DNA of 8,575 nt from Bacillota bacterium (GCA_023401495.1 JAEXDU010000219.1:1-8575), one strand, 5' to 3'; counted from the stretch's first letter, positions 1-6,123 are shown. Made by a program: numbers and translations. Notes: generated by a model from the sequence alone, not told the origin.

Positions 1-3
1 AAT

Positions 4-9
4 CCTCCC
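4..9 (-). promoter_or_regulatory. Ribosome binding site of an off-window gene
   Basis: Read on the minus strand, GGGAGG followed by ATT runs to the left edge of the window. This is the Shine-Dalgarno type used by other genes here (compare folT). It implies a minus-strand gene starting within a few bases beyond position 1. The promoter at 66-94 would drive it, with a leader of about 60 bases. Confidence 0.6.
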
Positions 10-65
10 AAACAATCAAAAAATGCCCTGAAAAAGGAATGGAATCTTTTCCAGAAATACAAGCA

Positions 66-94
66 AATTTATCCTAACGAAAGATTATGAGAAA
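66..94 (-). promoter_or_regulatory. Promoter of the off-window left gene, activator-type
   Basis: On the minus strand a TAAATT -10 (66-71) is preceded, after 17 bases, by TTTCTC (89-94). The latter is a poor -35 that lies inside the first repeat of the array at 87-130. A weak -35 overlapped by an activator array is the usual layout for OmpR/PhoB-type class II activation. The block TTTATCCTA (plus strand, 68-76) is identical to that of the response regulator promoter at 2440-2448. Confidence 0.5.
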
Positions 95-130
95 AGAATA
101 ACCCCAGAATTAGAATCACATGAAAAAGCC
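87..130 (-). promoter_or_regulatory. Four 11-bp-phased repeats, putative response regulator sites (left copy)
   Basis: On the plus strand the four consecutive 11-mers are ATGAGAAAAGA (87), ATAACCCCAGA (98), ATTAGAATCAC (109) and ATGAAAAAGCC (120). The first, third and fourth fit ATKARAA; the second is weak. The array begins 19 bases from TTTATCCTA, exactly as in the array at 2459-2502. OmpR/PhoB-family regulators bind direct repeats with 11-base phasing (established for the family). That the regulator encoded at 1729-2406 binds here is inference. The fourth repeat overlaps the T-run of the terminator at 125-152. Confidence 0.55.
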
Positions 131-152
131 TCTCCCGCATGGGAGAGGCTTT
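125..152 (-). terminator. Rho-independent terminator of the two-component operon
   Basis: A perfect 12-base stem (AAAGCCTCTCCC, 125-136, with its complement at 141-152) encloses a four-base loop. Read on the minus strand, the right arm runs into TTTTT. The only complete upstream minus-strand unit is the kinase gene ending at 338, so the operon would have a 3' untranslated stretch of roughly 185 bases. No T-run follows on the plus strand beyond GGCTTTGG, so termination is mainly leftward. Confidence 0.8.
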
Positions 153-337
153 GGTTGATCGAAAAAATACAGGCCGCTGAAAACTGCGCAAGACAAGGCT
201 GCAAAGGAAGGAGCATCCCTAAAATTTGCGGGTGTAACTCCCCTGCGGGCACACGGCAATGCAAAGAGCAAAATTTGAAAACGATGGTGCGGCTGCGCCG
301 CTTCCCCGACAGCCTGAAAACGCCGGACACAAAAAGT
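153..337. other. Non-coding 3' region of the kinase gene
   Basis: I find no credible gene here on either strand. The plus-strand open frame from 155 is antisense to the kinase and has no ribosome binding site. A small GC hairpin (GCGGC at 289-293, GCCGC at 297-301) has no T-run. The stretch is probably untranslated 3' end of the two-component mRNA, running to the terminator at 125-152. Confidence 0.5.
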
Positions 338-1732
338 TCAGGCGGGCAGGCAGAGCTGCCGGCTGATCAGAATATGGAATTCTGTTCCATGATCGGGAAT
401 ACTGCTGACCCGAATCTCTCCGCCGTGGCGCTCTACGATCCACTTGACGATAGAAAGCCCCAGCCCGGTTCCCCCTGCCTGACGGGAACGGGCTTCATCG
501 GCTTTGTAAAAGCGGTCAAAAATATAAGGGAGATCCTTCTCTTCAATGCCGATCCCCGTGTCTGCGACGGAAAGGCATACCTGTGTTCCCTCGGCCCGGC
601 AGGACAGCGTGATCGTGCCGCCCGGCGGCGTATATTTCATGCTGTTTTCCACAATCGCCCGCACCGCCTGTAAAATCAGCGCACGGTCGGCCGTCAGCGT
701 TACCCCGGGCTCGATCTGCTCGCACAGCGTGTGGCTGTCGTCAATCAGGCGGGTCTCCTTTACAATCTGACTCATCAGTTCACTGACATTGAACAGCTCG
801 GGATTGATCGCCTGCGTCTGCTGATCCACCCGGGCCAAAAACAGCAGGCGCTCCACGAGCTGCTGCATGTTGTCGGTTTCTTCAATAATCTTCGTCACGG
901 ATTCCTCCAGCACGACGGGGTCTTCGCTGCCCCAGCGGCGCAGCAGATTCGCATAGCCCGAAATGACGGAAAGCGGCGTGCGCAGCTCGTGCGAAGCATC
1001 CGAAACAAAGCGGTTCTGTTTGCGGTAAGCCTCTTCCAGACGATCCAGCATTTCGTTGAAGGTTCTGGCCAGCTCATCCAGCTCATCGTTCGAGTTTCCC
1101 TCGTCGATGCGCACGCTCAGATCACTCGCGGTAATGGAACGCGCGGTCTGCGTCATGACATAAACGGGGTGCAGCAGCTTCTTTGTGCTGAGCGAGCCGA
1201 GCAGGATCGCCGCGATCAGCAGACCTGCCAGCGCAAACGCATACGCGATGCCGATTCCACCCTCAAACGGTGCATTTGTGTATTCGGTACTGACCACCTT
1301 AATCATCAGGTGCTGGTCCGGCCGATCGATCCGGCGCACAGTCTGCATTTTTTCAGAAACATCTGTAATTTCTTCGCCAAAGCGCACCATCTGGTGCGTG
1401 CGCACGTCCGATATCTCAATCATGGTTTTGCTGAACTGTGCAAACTCTTCAAAATCAAACAGCTGCCCTGCGGGGCTTTGCAGCCTGCTGACCACAAAAG
1501 ACATTGTCCGCTCCAGCTCCCCCGAATGGGCAGAATACGAAACAAAAGCGGCGCTCATCACAGAGGCCGCAATCACCAAAACGATTCCGAACATGACAAC
1601 ATAGACCATCGCCGTTTTAAAAACGATGGACGCCTTACATCTTTTCAGAAAAGACAAAAACGAGCCGAGCGATTTTTTTACGCCTTTCCACACCACTTTT
1701 TGATGATGTAAAGGCGAATCGTCTTTTTTCAT
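338..1732 (-). CDS. Membrane sensor histidine kinase with HAMP domain
   Basis: This 464-residue protein is the sensor of a two-component system; it autophosphorylates and passes phosphate to the regulator encoded just upstream. A basic cytoplasmic N-terminus precedes membrane helix 1 (about 41-64). An extracytoplasmic sensor loop of about 95 residues follows, then helix 2 (about 159-181) and a HAMP linker (about 182-234). The kinase core shows the H-box SHELRTPL with His248, N-box Asn363, G1 box DTGIGI (391-396) and G2 box GTGLGL (421-426), all intact. The ATG overlaps the regulator's TGA (ATGA), which implies translational coupling. Overall layout resembles ArlS-type kinases of Firmicutes, but the sensor loop gives no clue to the signal, so no symbol is assigned. 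Confidence 0.95.
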   Translation of the reverse strand: MKKDDSPLHHQKVVWKGVKKSLGSFLSFLKRCKASIVFKTAMVYVVMFGIVLVIAASVMSAAFVSYSAHSGELERTMSFVVSRLQSPAGQLFDFEEFAQFSKTMIEISDVRTHQMVRFGEEITDVSEKMQTVRRIDRPDQHLMIKVVSTEYTNAPFEGGIGIAYAFALAGLLIAAILLGSLSTKKLLHPVYVMTQTARSITASDLSVRIDEGNSNDELDELARTFNEMLDRLEEAYRKQNRFVSDASHELRTPLSVISGYANLLRRWGSEDPVVLEESVTKIIEETDNMQQLVERLLFLARVDQQTQAINPELFNVSELMSQIVKETRLIDDSHTLCEQIEPGVTLTADRALILQAVRAIVENSMKYTPPGGTITLSCRAEGTQVCLSVADTGIGIEEKDLPYIFDRFYKADEARSRQAGGTGLGLSIVKWIVERHGGEIRVSSIPDHGTEFHILISRQLCLPA

Positions 1733-2406
1733 AATCGAATAATATACCCCACCCCACGAATGGTATGGATGAACTCCTTATGGAAGCGATAATCAATTTT
1801 GGTGCGAAGATAGCGGATATAAACATCCACCAGATTCGTTTGGCCCCGAAAGTCGTATCCCCACACCTGCTCCATCAGCAAATCGCGCGAGCACACCATG
1901 TTCCGGTGCTCCACCAGATAAGCCAGCAGATCGAATTCCCGCCGGGTAAGAGAAACCGGCTCGCCGCAGCAAAATACCTCGCGGCTGTTTTTATTGATGG
2001 TAAGGCTTTCGGTTTCAACCAGCGCATCGCCCTTTTGTAAAGCCGCCGGGCGGAGCACCGCCCGCATGCGGGCCAGCAGCTCTTCAATGGCGAAGGGCTT
2101 TGTCACATAATCCGCTGCTCCTTCGTCCAAGCCGTGTACCTTGTCCATCACCGAGTCGCGCGCGGTCAGCAGGATCACCGGCGTCTGGCATTCCGTGCGC
2201 AGCTGCCGCAGAACCTCCAGCCCGTTGATCGCCGGAAGCATGACGTCCAGCAGAATCAGATCGAACGATTCGTCCTGCGCCCTGCGCAGACCGAACAGTC
2301 CATCGTACTCCTTTTCTACCAAATACCCCTCATGCTGAAGCTCCAGCTCCAACACCCGAACAATATTGGGATCATCCTCAATGATCAAAACCTTTTGCTT
2401 TGACAT
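1729..2406 (-). CDS. OmpR/PhoB-family response regulator
   Basis: This 225-residue DNA-binding regulator is the partner of the kinase encoded immediately downstream. The receiver domain (about 5-118) has the acidic pocket E10-D11-D12, phosphoacceptor Asp54 in LLDVMLP, Thr81 and Lys103 in TKPF, so all catalytic residues are present. The C-terminal winged helix (about 128-225) has the family signature LTRREFDLLAYL and ends in the usual IRGVGYIIRL. GGGAG precedes the ATG by five to six bases. It is ArlR-like in sequence character, but that alone does not fix function. Its upstream region (2438-2502) carries an 11-base-phased repeat array, so autoregulation is likely. A matching array lies ahead of the gene beyond the left edge. 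Confidence 0.96.
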   Translation of the reverse strand: MSKQKVLIIEDDPNIVRVLELELQHEGYLVEKEYDGLFGLRRAQDESFDLILLDVMLPAINGLEVLRQLRTECQTPVILLTARDSVMDKVHGLDEGAADYVTKPFAIEELLARMRAVLRPAALQKGDALVETESLTINKNSREVFCCGEPVSLTRREFDLLAYLVEHRNMVCSRDLLMEQVWGYDFRGQTNLVDVYIRYLRTKIDYRFHKEFIHTIRGVGYIIRL

Positions 2407-2437
2407 GCTTCTCCCGCCCTATCTCAAAATAATTCCA

Positions 2438-2502
2438 ATTTTATCCTACCGTGAATTTATGAGAAAAATATAGCAGAATCATGAAGATACCATGAGAAAC
2501 AC
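2438..2502 (-). promoter_or_regulatory. Response regulator promoter with four 11-bp-phased repeats
   Basis: On the minus strand the -10 is TAAAAT (2438-2443); a poor -35, TTTCTC (2461-2466), lies 17 bases upstream. On the plus strand the repeats are ATGAGAAAAAT (2459), ATAGCAGAATC (2470), ATGAAGATACC (2481) and ATGAGAAACAC (2492), at exact 11-base steps. TTTATCCTA (2440-2448) and the TATGAGAAAA block (2458-2467) are identical, with the same spacing, to those at 68-76 and 86-95. I infer that the array is the binding site of the regulator encoded just downstream. Confidence 0.6.
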
Positions 2503-2506
2503 ACGA

Positions 2507-2791
2507 TTACTTTTGATCGCGCTTCGGGTTACGCGGAGCCCAGCCTTTTTCCACTCTTTTTTCCTGCTCGAAAAGCTCCTTTACACTCCAGAAGCAGCAG
2601 AAGCCCGCCACGCCCAGAATGGAGGAGACAGACTGATTCGCCATAAAATACGCGCCCGTCAGGCAAAGAGCCCCCGCCAAAAGAAACGCCGGAAAAATGC
2701 GTTTGGTAAAATGATACTCCGCCTTTCTGACAATGGGGTGAAAAAGCCCAATCAGAAGAAACGAACAAAAACCGACTAAAATCCCCTGCAT
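2507..2791 (-). CDS. DUF4491 family small membrane protein
   Basis: This 94-residue protein matches, from memory, the DUF4491 family of Clostridia: an N-terminal helix ending in GLFHPIVRKAEYHF, then a K-rich turn, two more helices, and the C-terminal signature WSVKELFEQEKRVEKGW followed by a short polar tail. I see three membrane segments, about 3-22, 33-50 and 55-70. The family's role is unknown. GGAGAGG lies about 11 bases ahead of the ATG, a long spacing. The stop is five bases from the response regulator's repeat array and no terminator lies between, so read-through into the two-component genes is possible. A TTG-initiated overlapping frame (to 2822) looks like a shadow. Confidence 0.85.
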   Translation of the reverse strand: MQGILVGFCSFLLIGLFHPIVRKAEYHFTKRIFPAFLLAGALCLTGAYFMANQSVSSILGVAGFCCFWSVKELFEQEKRVEKGWAPRNPKRDQK

Positions 2792-2841
2792 GATATAATA
2801 ATCCTCTCCAACTGGAATTCAATTCCAGTTTATTATATCAT
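2790..2841. repeat. 12-bp inverted repeat around a dyad at the DUF4491 start
   Basis: ATGATATAATAA (2790-2801) is a perfect reverse complement of TTATTATATCAT (2830-2841). The left arm covers the DUF4491 start codon and the right arm contains its probable -10. Between them lies a separate perfect dyad, ACTGGAATT (2811-2819) and AATTCCAGT (2821-2829). Confidence 0.6.
2811..2829. promoter_or_regulatory. Candidate operator dyad at the DUF4491 transcription start
   Basis: A perfect 9-base inverted repeat (ACTGGAATT / AATTCCAGT) has a single central base. It sits immediately downstream of the -10 at 2832-2837 on the minus strand, covering the expected transcription start near 2825. This position suits a repressor site or a 5' mRNA hairpin. 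No regulator in the window can be tied to it. Confidence 0.4.
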
Positions 2842-2861
2842 ATATAATTCAGATAGCCTAA
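2832..2861 (-). promoter_or_regulatory. Probable promoter of the DUF4491 gene
   Basis: On the minus strand a consensus TATAAT (2832-2837), preceded by TGA as an extended -10, lies about 40 bases ahead of the start codon. The -35 region is poor: TTAGGC at 2856-2861 with an 18-base spacer. The extended -10 may compensate. Confidence 0.45.
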
Positions 2862-3094
2862 GAAGATTCCTTCCGCTTTGAGGTTATTATATCATAAATT
2901 TGAAGCTAACTCCATCAAACACCACTCTAATAACCGGAATCATAAAGCTGATGATTCAATGTTCTTTCAGCCGCCAAAAGCTTTGCTTTTACCTATGGCA
3001 TAAGGTTATTATATGACACACCGGATTCCCCAGCTTTGGGCAGAATAGGCCGGCGACGGTGGAAGAGATGATTCGTAAAAAAGCAAGGAAGAAT
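2842..3094. other. AT-rich intergenic stretch with repeated TTATTATAT motif
   Basis: No credible gene is seen. Besides the copy at 2830-2841, the motif TTATTATATCAT recurs perfectly at 2884-2895, and as TTATTATATGAC (10 of 12) at 3006-3017. The latter two copies also share a preceding GG. Read on the minus strand, each copy carries a -10-like TATAAT. A weak hairpin (AAAAGC 2976-2981, GCTTTT 2985-2990) is also present. The meaning of the repeats is unknown. Confidence 0.4.
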
Positions 3095-3123
3095 TTTACA
3101 GCCCGGCCGGAACGGTGTATAAT
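3095..3123 (+). promoter_or_regulatory. Promoter of the 78-residue ORF
   Basis: TTTACA (3095-3100), a 17-base spacer and a perfect TATAAT (3118-3123) lie 22 bases ahead of the start codon. The ribosome binding site GAGGTG falls within the short leader. Confidence 0.7.
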
Positions 3124-3145
3124 GATCCCCGGGTGAGGTGATAAC

Positions 3146-3382
3146 ATGGATTTACCAGGTCTGTTATATTATCAAAACGGCGGCATATACAAAGGGAGCG
3201 CGGGCAAGATGCGGTACAAAATCGAACCCGCAAACAATATGCTGGTTACCTACATATGGTATAGCCCGTACTGTTTTGAAAAGTCTGAGATCGGGGAACA
3301 GTCTGAATTTGAACTGAGCGAAGACGGACGAACTGCGATGATCGAATGGCTGACAGAAAAAAGAAAGACCACAGGGCAATAA
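3146..3382 (+). CDS. Small hypothetical protein, 78 residues
   Basis: The gene is supported by a near-consensus promoter at 3095-3123, the ribosome binding site GAGGTG five bases before the ATG, and a strong terminator that begins at its stop codon. The product is soluble: no signal peptide or membrane helix. It has an N-terminal basic part (GKMRYKIEPANN), an aromatic centre (TYIWYSPYCFEKSE) and an acidic, helical C-terminal half with EFELSEDGRTAMIEWL. This pattern recalls small uncharacterised clostridial proteins with a conserved PYCFEK-like segment, but I cannot name a family or function. It is the only plus-strand gene in the left two thirds of the window and has its own transcription unit. 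Confidence 0.75.
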   Translation: MDLPGLLYYQNGGIYKGSAGKMRYKIEPANNMLVTYIWYSPYCFEKSEIGEQSEFELSEDGRTAMIEWLTEKRKTTGQ

Positions 3383-3424
3383 AAAAACACCCTCGTCGGT
3401 TCTGCCGATCAGGGTGTTTTTTTA
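3380..3424. terminator. Bidirectional terminator between convergent genes
   Basis: A 14-base stem (AACACCCT core, 3380-3393 with 3411-3424) is flanked by A7 on the left and T7 on the right, so it ends transcription in both directions. The loop holds a second small stem (TCGG / CCGA). It starts at the stop codon of the 78-residue ORF and lies 24 bases beyond the stop of the VOC gene. Confidence 0.9.
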
Positions 3425-3447
3425 CGGTAGGTGATGTAAATTTACTT

Positions 3448-3810
3448 TTAATGATCGTTCTCTATCAACTGGATGGAGACTCCATTCGGGTCTTTCACAA
3501 AAAAGAAGGAGCAGCCCGGCACTTTGGTTGGCCCGCCGAAAACAGAAATGTTTTTGGATTTGACCAGAGCCAGTGTATCTGCAAGCGATTCCACCTCAAA
3601 CCCAAGTGAAATTCCGTTGAGGTCATCACTTGTCGGTCTTCCGTTTTTCAGAAGCTCCACCTCAAAGCCGCGATCGTCCTTTAAAAAAGCGATCTCTGTA
3701 TCCGGTGAAGGGGAAAAGCGCCGTGCCACAGAAAGGCCGATTACTTCCTCATAAAACGCCACGGATTCCTCCAGCTTGTCCGTCGTAATGGTGCACCAGC
3801 AGCAGTTCAT
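3448..3810 (-). CDS. VOC-fold (glyoxalase/bleomycin resistance-like) protein
   Basis: At 120 residues this is a single-unit VOC-superfamily protein, with two beta-alpha-beta-beta-beta modules. The signatures DKLEESVAFYEEVIGLSV (11-28), LGFEVESLADTLALVKSK (69-86) and FFFVKDPNGVSIQLIE (102-117) are typical. Most metal ligands expected of a glyoxalase I are absent: no N-terminal His, Ser68 where the second His would be, and Gln114 in place of the C-terminal Glu. Only Glu52 in ELL fits. A glyoxalase I role is therefore unlikely, and it may be a binding or resistance protein. The start is preceded by AAAGGAA at ten bases, and a 17-base-spaced promoter lies at 3861-3889. It appears monocistronic. 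Confidence 0.88.
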   Translation of the reverse strand: MNCCWCTITTDKLEESVAFYEEVIGLSVARRFSPSPDTEIAFLKDDRGFEVELLKNGRPTSDDLNGISLGFEVESLADTLALVKSKNISVFGGPTKVPGCSFFFVKDPNGVSIQLIENDH

Positions 3811-3860
3811 CGATTCATTCTTCCTTTCATCTTGTAATTTCCAGCATATAATTAACTTTC

Positions 3861-3889
3861 AGTATAATTGTATTATTTGAATTTGTAAA
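3861..3889 (-). promoter_or_regulatory. Promoter of the VOC gene
   Basis: On the minus strand TTTACA (3884-3889), a 17-base spacer and TATACT (3861-3866) lie about 50 bases ahead of the start codon. The spacer is AT-rich. The rest of the stretch to 4065 holds no gene I can support. Confidence 0.65.
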
Positions 3890-4065
3890 GTGCCAAGTAC
3901 AGATACGCTTTCCATATGAAAACACGTCCTGTGTTATCGATGAAAAGGGTATTTTTGCGCTCACCAATTTATCTCATATTCTTCAGTAAGTATTCGCGCA
4001 GCAGGAATCGCCCCTAGAATTGAGGAACAGCGCAACCACAAAACAGTCAGCTTTAGCCTGGTAAC

Positions 4066-4245
4066 CTAAAACACAAATTTTGTGAGAAGAGCCACGACCA
4101 CCAGTACAGAACCCAGGACAGAGACCACCCGATAAATTTTTACCGAATCCGGATCATCCTTTTCTTTCCGCAGGTAAACGATACCGGCAGAAAGCATTCC
4201 TGCACCCACAATCAGAAACAACGCGAATAAAAGCCATTCTTTCAT
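4066..4245 (-). CDS. Small two-helix membrane protein coupled to the metal pump
   Basis: This 59-residue protein has two hydrophobic helices (about 4-24 and 40-58). A short polar loop rich in K, E and D (YLRKEKDDPDSVKIYR) joins them, and the positive charges next to helix 1 suggest the loop is cytoplasmic. I chose the ATG at 4245: it overlaps the pump's TGA as ATGA and has GGAGG eight bases upstream. An ATG at 4260 would add five residues but would place the ribosome binding site inside the frame. There are no Cys or His residues, so it is not a metal chaperone of the CopZ type. Coupling to the ATPase suggests an accessory or stabilising subunit of the pump, by analogy with other tiny pump partners; that is inference. 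I do not recognise a named family. Confidence 0.8.
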   Translation of the reverse strand: MKEWLLFALFLIVGAGMLSAGIVYLRKEKDDPDSVKIYRVVSVLGSVLVVVALLTKFVF

Positions 4246-6119
4246 TTTATTTTCCTCCATTTCAGTAATAGCGAAGAATGAATAATAACAGCAACAGAAC
4301 CGGCATTGTGCACCAACGCACCAATCATCGGGGTAAGAACGCCTGTAATCGCAAGCGCAATGGCTGCAAAGTTCAAAGCCATGGATGCGGCAAGATTGAT
4401 TTTGATGGTGCGCATTGTCTTTTGAGAAAGCCGCAGAAGGTGAGGAATTTCTTTGATATCGTCGCTCACCAGCACAATATCGGCCGCATCGATGGCGATA
4501 TCGCTGCCGACGCCGCCCATGGCGATACCGACAAAAGCGGCCTTGAGCGCCGGCGCGTCATTGATACCGTCGCCCACCATGCACACCGGCTCCCCCGCTT
4601 TCTGGTATGCATGGATTTCTTCCAGCTTATTTTCCGGCAGGCAATCCGCCCGCAAGTCACGAAGGCCGGCGCTTGCCGCAATATGAGACGCAGCCGGCAC
4701 CGCATCGCCTGTCAGCAGCACGGTCCGAACTCCAGCTTGATGAATCGCGTCTATCGTCTGCGCGGCATCCGGGCGCAGAGTATCTGACAAGGCGATCATC
4801 CCGATGGTTCTTGTATGCTCTGCAATATAAATCACGGTGCAGCCGTTCCTTTTCGCGTTCTCAGACGGGCCCAAAAGCTCCTGCGACATTGTGATCTTTC
4901 TCTCTGTCATCAGGGCCTCGTTCCCTGCCAGAAGATTTCGGCCAGCTACCTGGGCGGCAACACCGCGCCCTGCCAGCAGTTCAAATGCTTCCGGCTGTTC
5001 CGGCAGAGCGCCGTACTTCTGCCGATAGTGCGCAACGATGGCCTTCCCCAGTGGGTGCTCGGAGCGCAATTCTGCGGAAGCCACCAGAGCCAGAAGCGCC
5101 TTCTTCCCCAGTGCGTCATCTATGCTATGTATTTGTGTGACCGCGGGCTTTCCGTAGGTTAAAGTGCCGGTCTTATCAAAAGCGATGCGCTTTACCTGCG
5201 AAAGCCGCTCCAGCGCATCCCCCTCACGAACCAAAATTCCGAACCTTGTTGCGTTGCCGATCCCGGCCATAATAGCGGTGGGAGTAGCCAGTACCAGAGC
5301 GCAGGGGCAGAATACAACCAGAATAGTCACGGAGCGTATGATTTCCCCAGTGGCAAACCAGGTAGCAGCGGCGGCCAGCAGCGCAATTGCAACAATCCAG
5401 GTTGCCCAGCGGTCAGCAATTCCAACGATTTTTGCCTTCCCCGCGTCGGCGGATTCCACCAGACGTATCATACGCTGCAACGAGCTGTCCGCACCGACCT
5501 TTTGGGCTGCCATATCGAAGGTCCCGAATTGATTCACGGTACCGCTGAACACCTCGTCTCCCTCCTCTTTATCTACAGGGAGAGATTCCCCCGTCATGAC
5601 AGATTGATCGACAGAGGTTTTGCCTTTCAGGATCACTCCGTCTACAGCGACGGTTTCCCCGGCCAATACGCGCAGGGTATCCCCGATTTTCACCCGCTCC
5701 GCAGGGATCATCTCCTCCGTGCCGTCCCGCACCACGCGGGCCGTGGCAGGCGTCAGGTGAACCAGCTTTTCAATGCCTGCACGGGCCTTTGCCACGGTGC
5801 GCTCTTCCAGATATGCGCCGACAGCCATAATAAAGGCCACTTCCCCGGCAGCAAAGATTTCTCCTATTACGATAGAGGCGATCAGCGCAATCGACACCAG
5901 AACATCCGCTTTTATATCGAACTCTGTAACCAGCCCGACAACCGCTCCCTTCACAATCGGAATTCCGCACAGCAAAATGGCAACCCAAACCGGGTCAACC
6001 GGCAGATTCCCAATCTGAAAAAAGCCAATGACCAGCGAACAGGCGGACAACAACAAGAAAAGCACCGTTCGCTTCTCTTCATTTTTTACAAGGTCTATCA
6101 AATCATCACCCTCTTTCAT
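4242..6119 (-). CDS. Heavy-metal-translocating P1B-type ATPase (efflux pump, metal uncertain)
   Basis: This 625-residue ATPase should export a soft metal cation. Numbered from the ATG at 6119, it has paired N-terminal helices, the A-domain TGES (176-179), the helix-6 ion motif Cys271-Pro-Cys273, phosphorylation site DKTGT (Asp315), the P1B marker His355-Pro and hinge GDGIND (516-521), so the catalytic machinery is complete. There is no N-terminal heavy-metal-associated domain or His-rich tail. The last two helices have neither the YN/MxxSS residues of copper pumps nor the DxG of zinc/cadmium pumps; His604-Asn605-Ala-Gly-Ser is found instead. The CsoR-type neighbour favours Cu(I), but the pump sequence alone does not settle it. 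I chose ATG 6119 because AGGGG lies seven bases upstream; ATG 6125 is the alternative. Confidence 0.93.
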   Translation of the reverse strand: MKEGDDLIDLVKNEEKRTVLFLLLSACSLVIGFFQIGNLPVDPVWVAILLCGIPIVKGAVVGLVTEFDIKADVLVSIALIASIVIGEIFAAGEVAFIMAVGAYLEERTVAKARAGIEKLVHLTPATARVVRDGTEEMIPAERVKIGDTLRVLAGETVAVDGVILKGKTSVDQSVMTGESLPVDKEEGDEVFSGTVNQFGTFDMAAQKVGADSSLQRMIRLVESADAGKAKIVGIADRWATWIVAIALLAAAATWFATGEIIRSVTILVVFCPCALVLATPTAIMAGIGNATRFGILVREGDALERLSQVKRIAFDKTGTLTYGKPAVTQIHSIDDALGKKALLALVASAELRSEHPLGKAIVAHYRQKYGALPEQPEAFELLAGRGVAAQVAGRNLLAGNEALMTERKITMSQELLGPSENAKRNGCTVIYIAEHTRTIGMIALSDTLRPDAAQTIDAIHQAGVRTVLLTGDAVPAASHIAASAGLRDLRADCLPENKLEEIHAYQKAGEPVCMVGDGINDAPALKAAFVGIAMGGVGSDIAIDAADIVLVSDDIKEIPHLLRLSQKTMRTIKINLAASMALNFAAIALAITGVLTPMIGALVHNAGSVAVIIHSSLLLKWRKIK

Positions 6120-6123
6120 ACCC

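Noticed and set aside
155..673. Plus-strand frame of 172 codons over the end of the kinase gene
   Set aside because: No ribosome binding site or recognisable domain; it is antisense to the kinase C-terminus and starts just after a leftward terminator.
731..1711. Long plus-strand open frame (326 codons) opposite the kinase gene
   Set aside because: It has no ribosome binding site, lies wholly antisense to an intact kinase with all catalytic boxes, and its product is rich in His, Gln and Arg, as expected of a GC-rich shadow frame.
2529..2822. TTG-started minus-strand frame of 97 codons overlapping the DUF4491 gene
   Set aside because: The DUF4491 frame has family signatures and membrane helices; this one has neither and its start lies in the dyad.
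3890..4065. Possible gene remnant on the minus strand (short frame with ILGAIPAARILTEEYEIN)
   Set aside because: It faintly recalls the end of a permease, but there is no start, no ribosome binding site and no second supporting segment.
4040..4065. Terminator directly after the small membrane protein gene
   Set aside because: I could not find a convincing stem followed by a T-run on the minus strand, so none is called.
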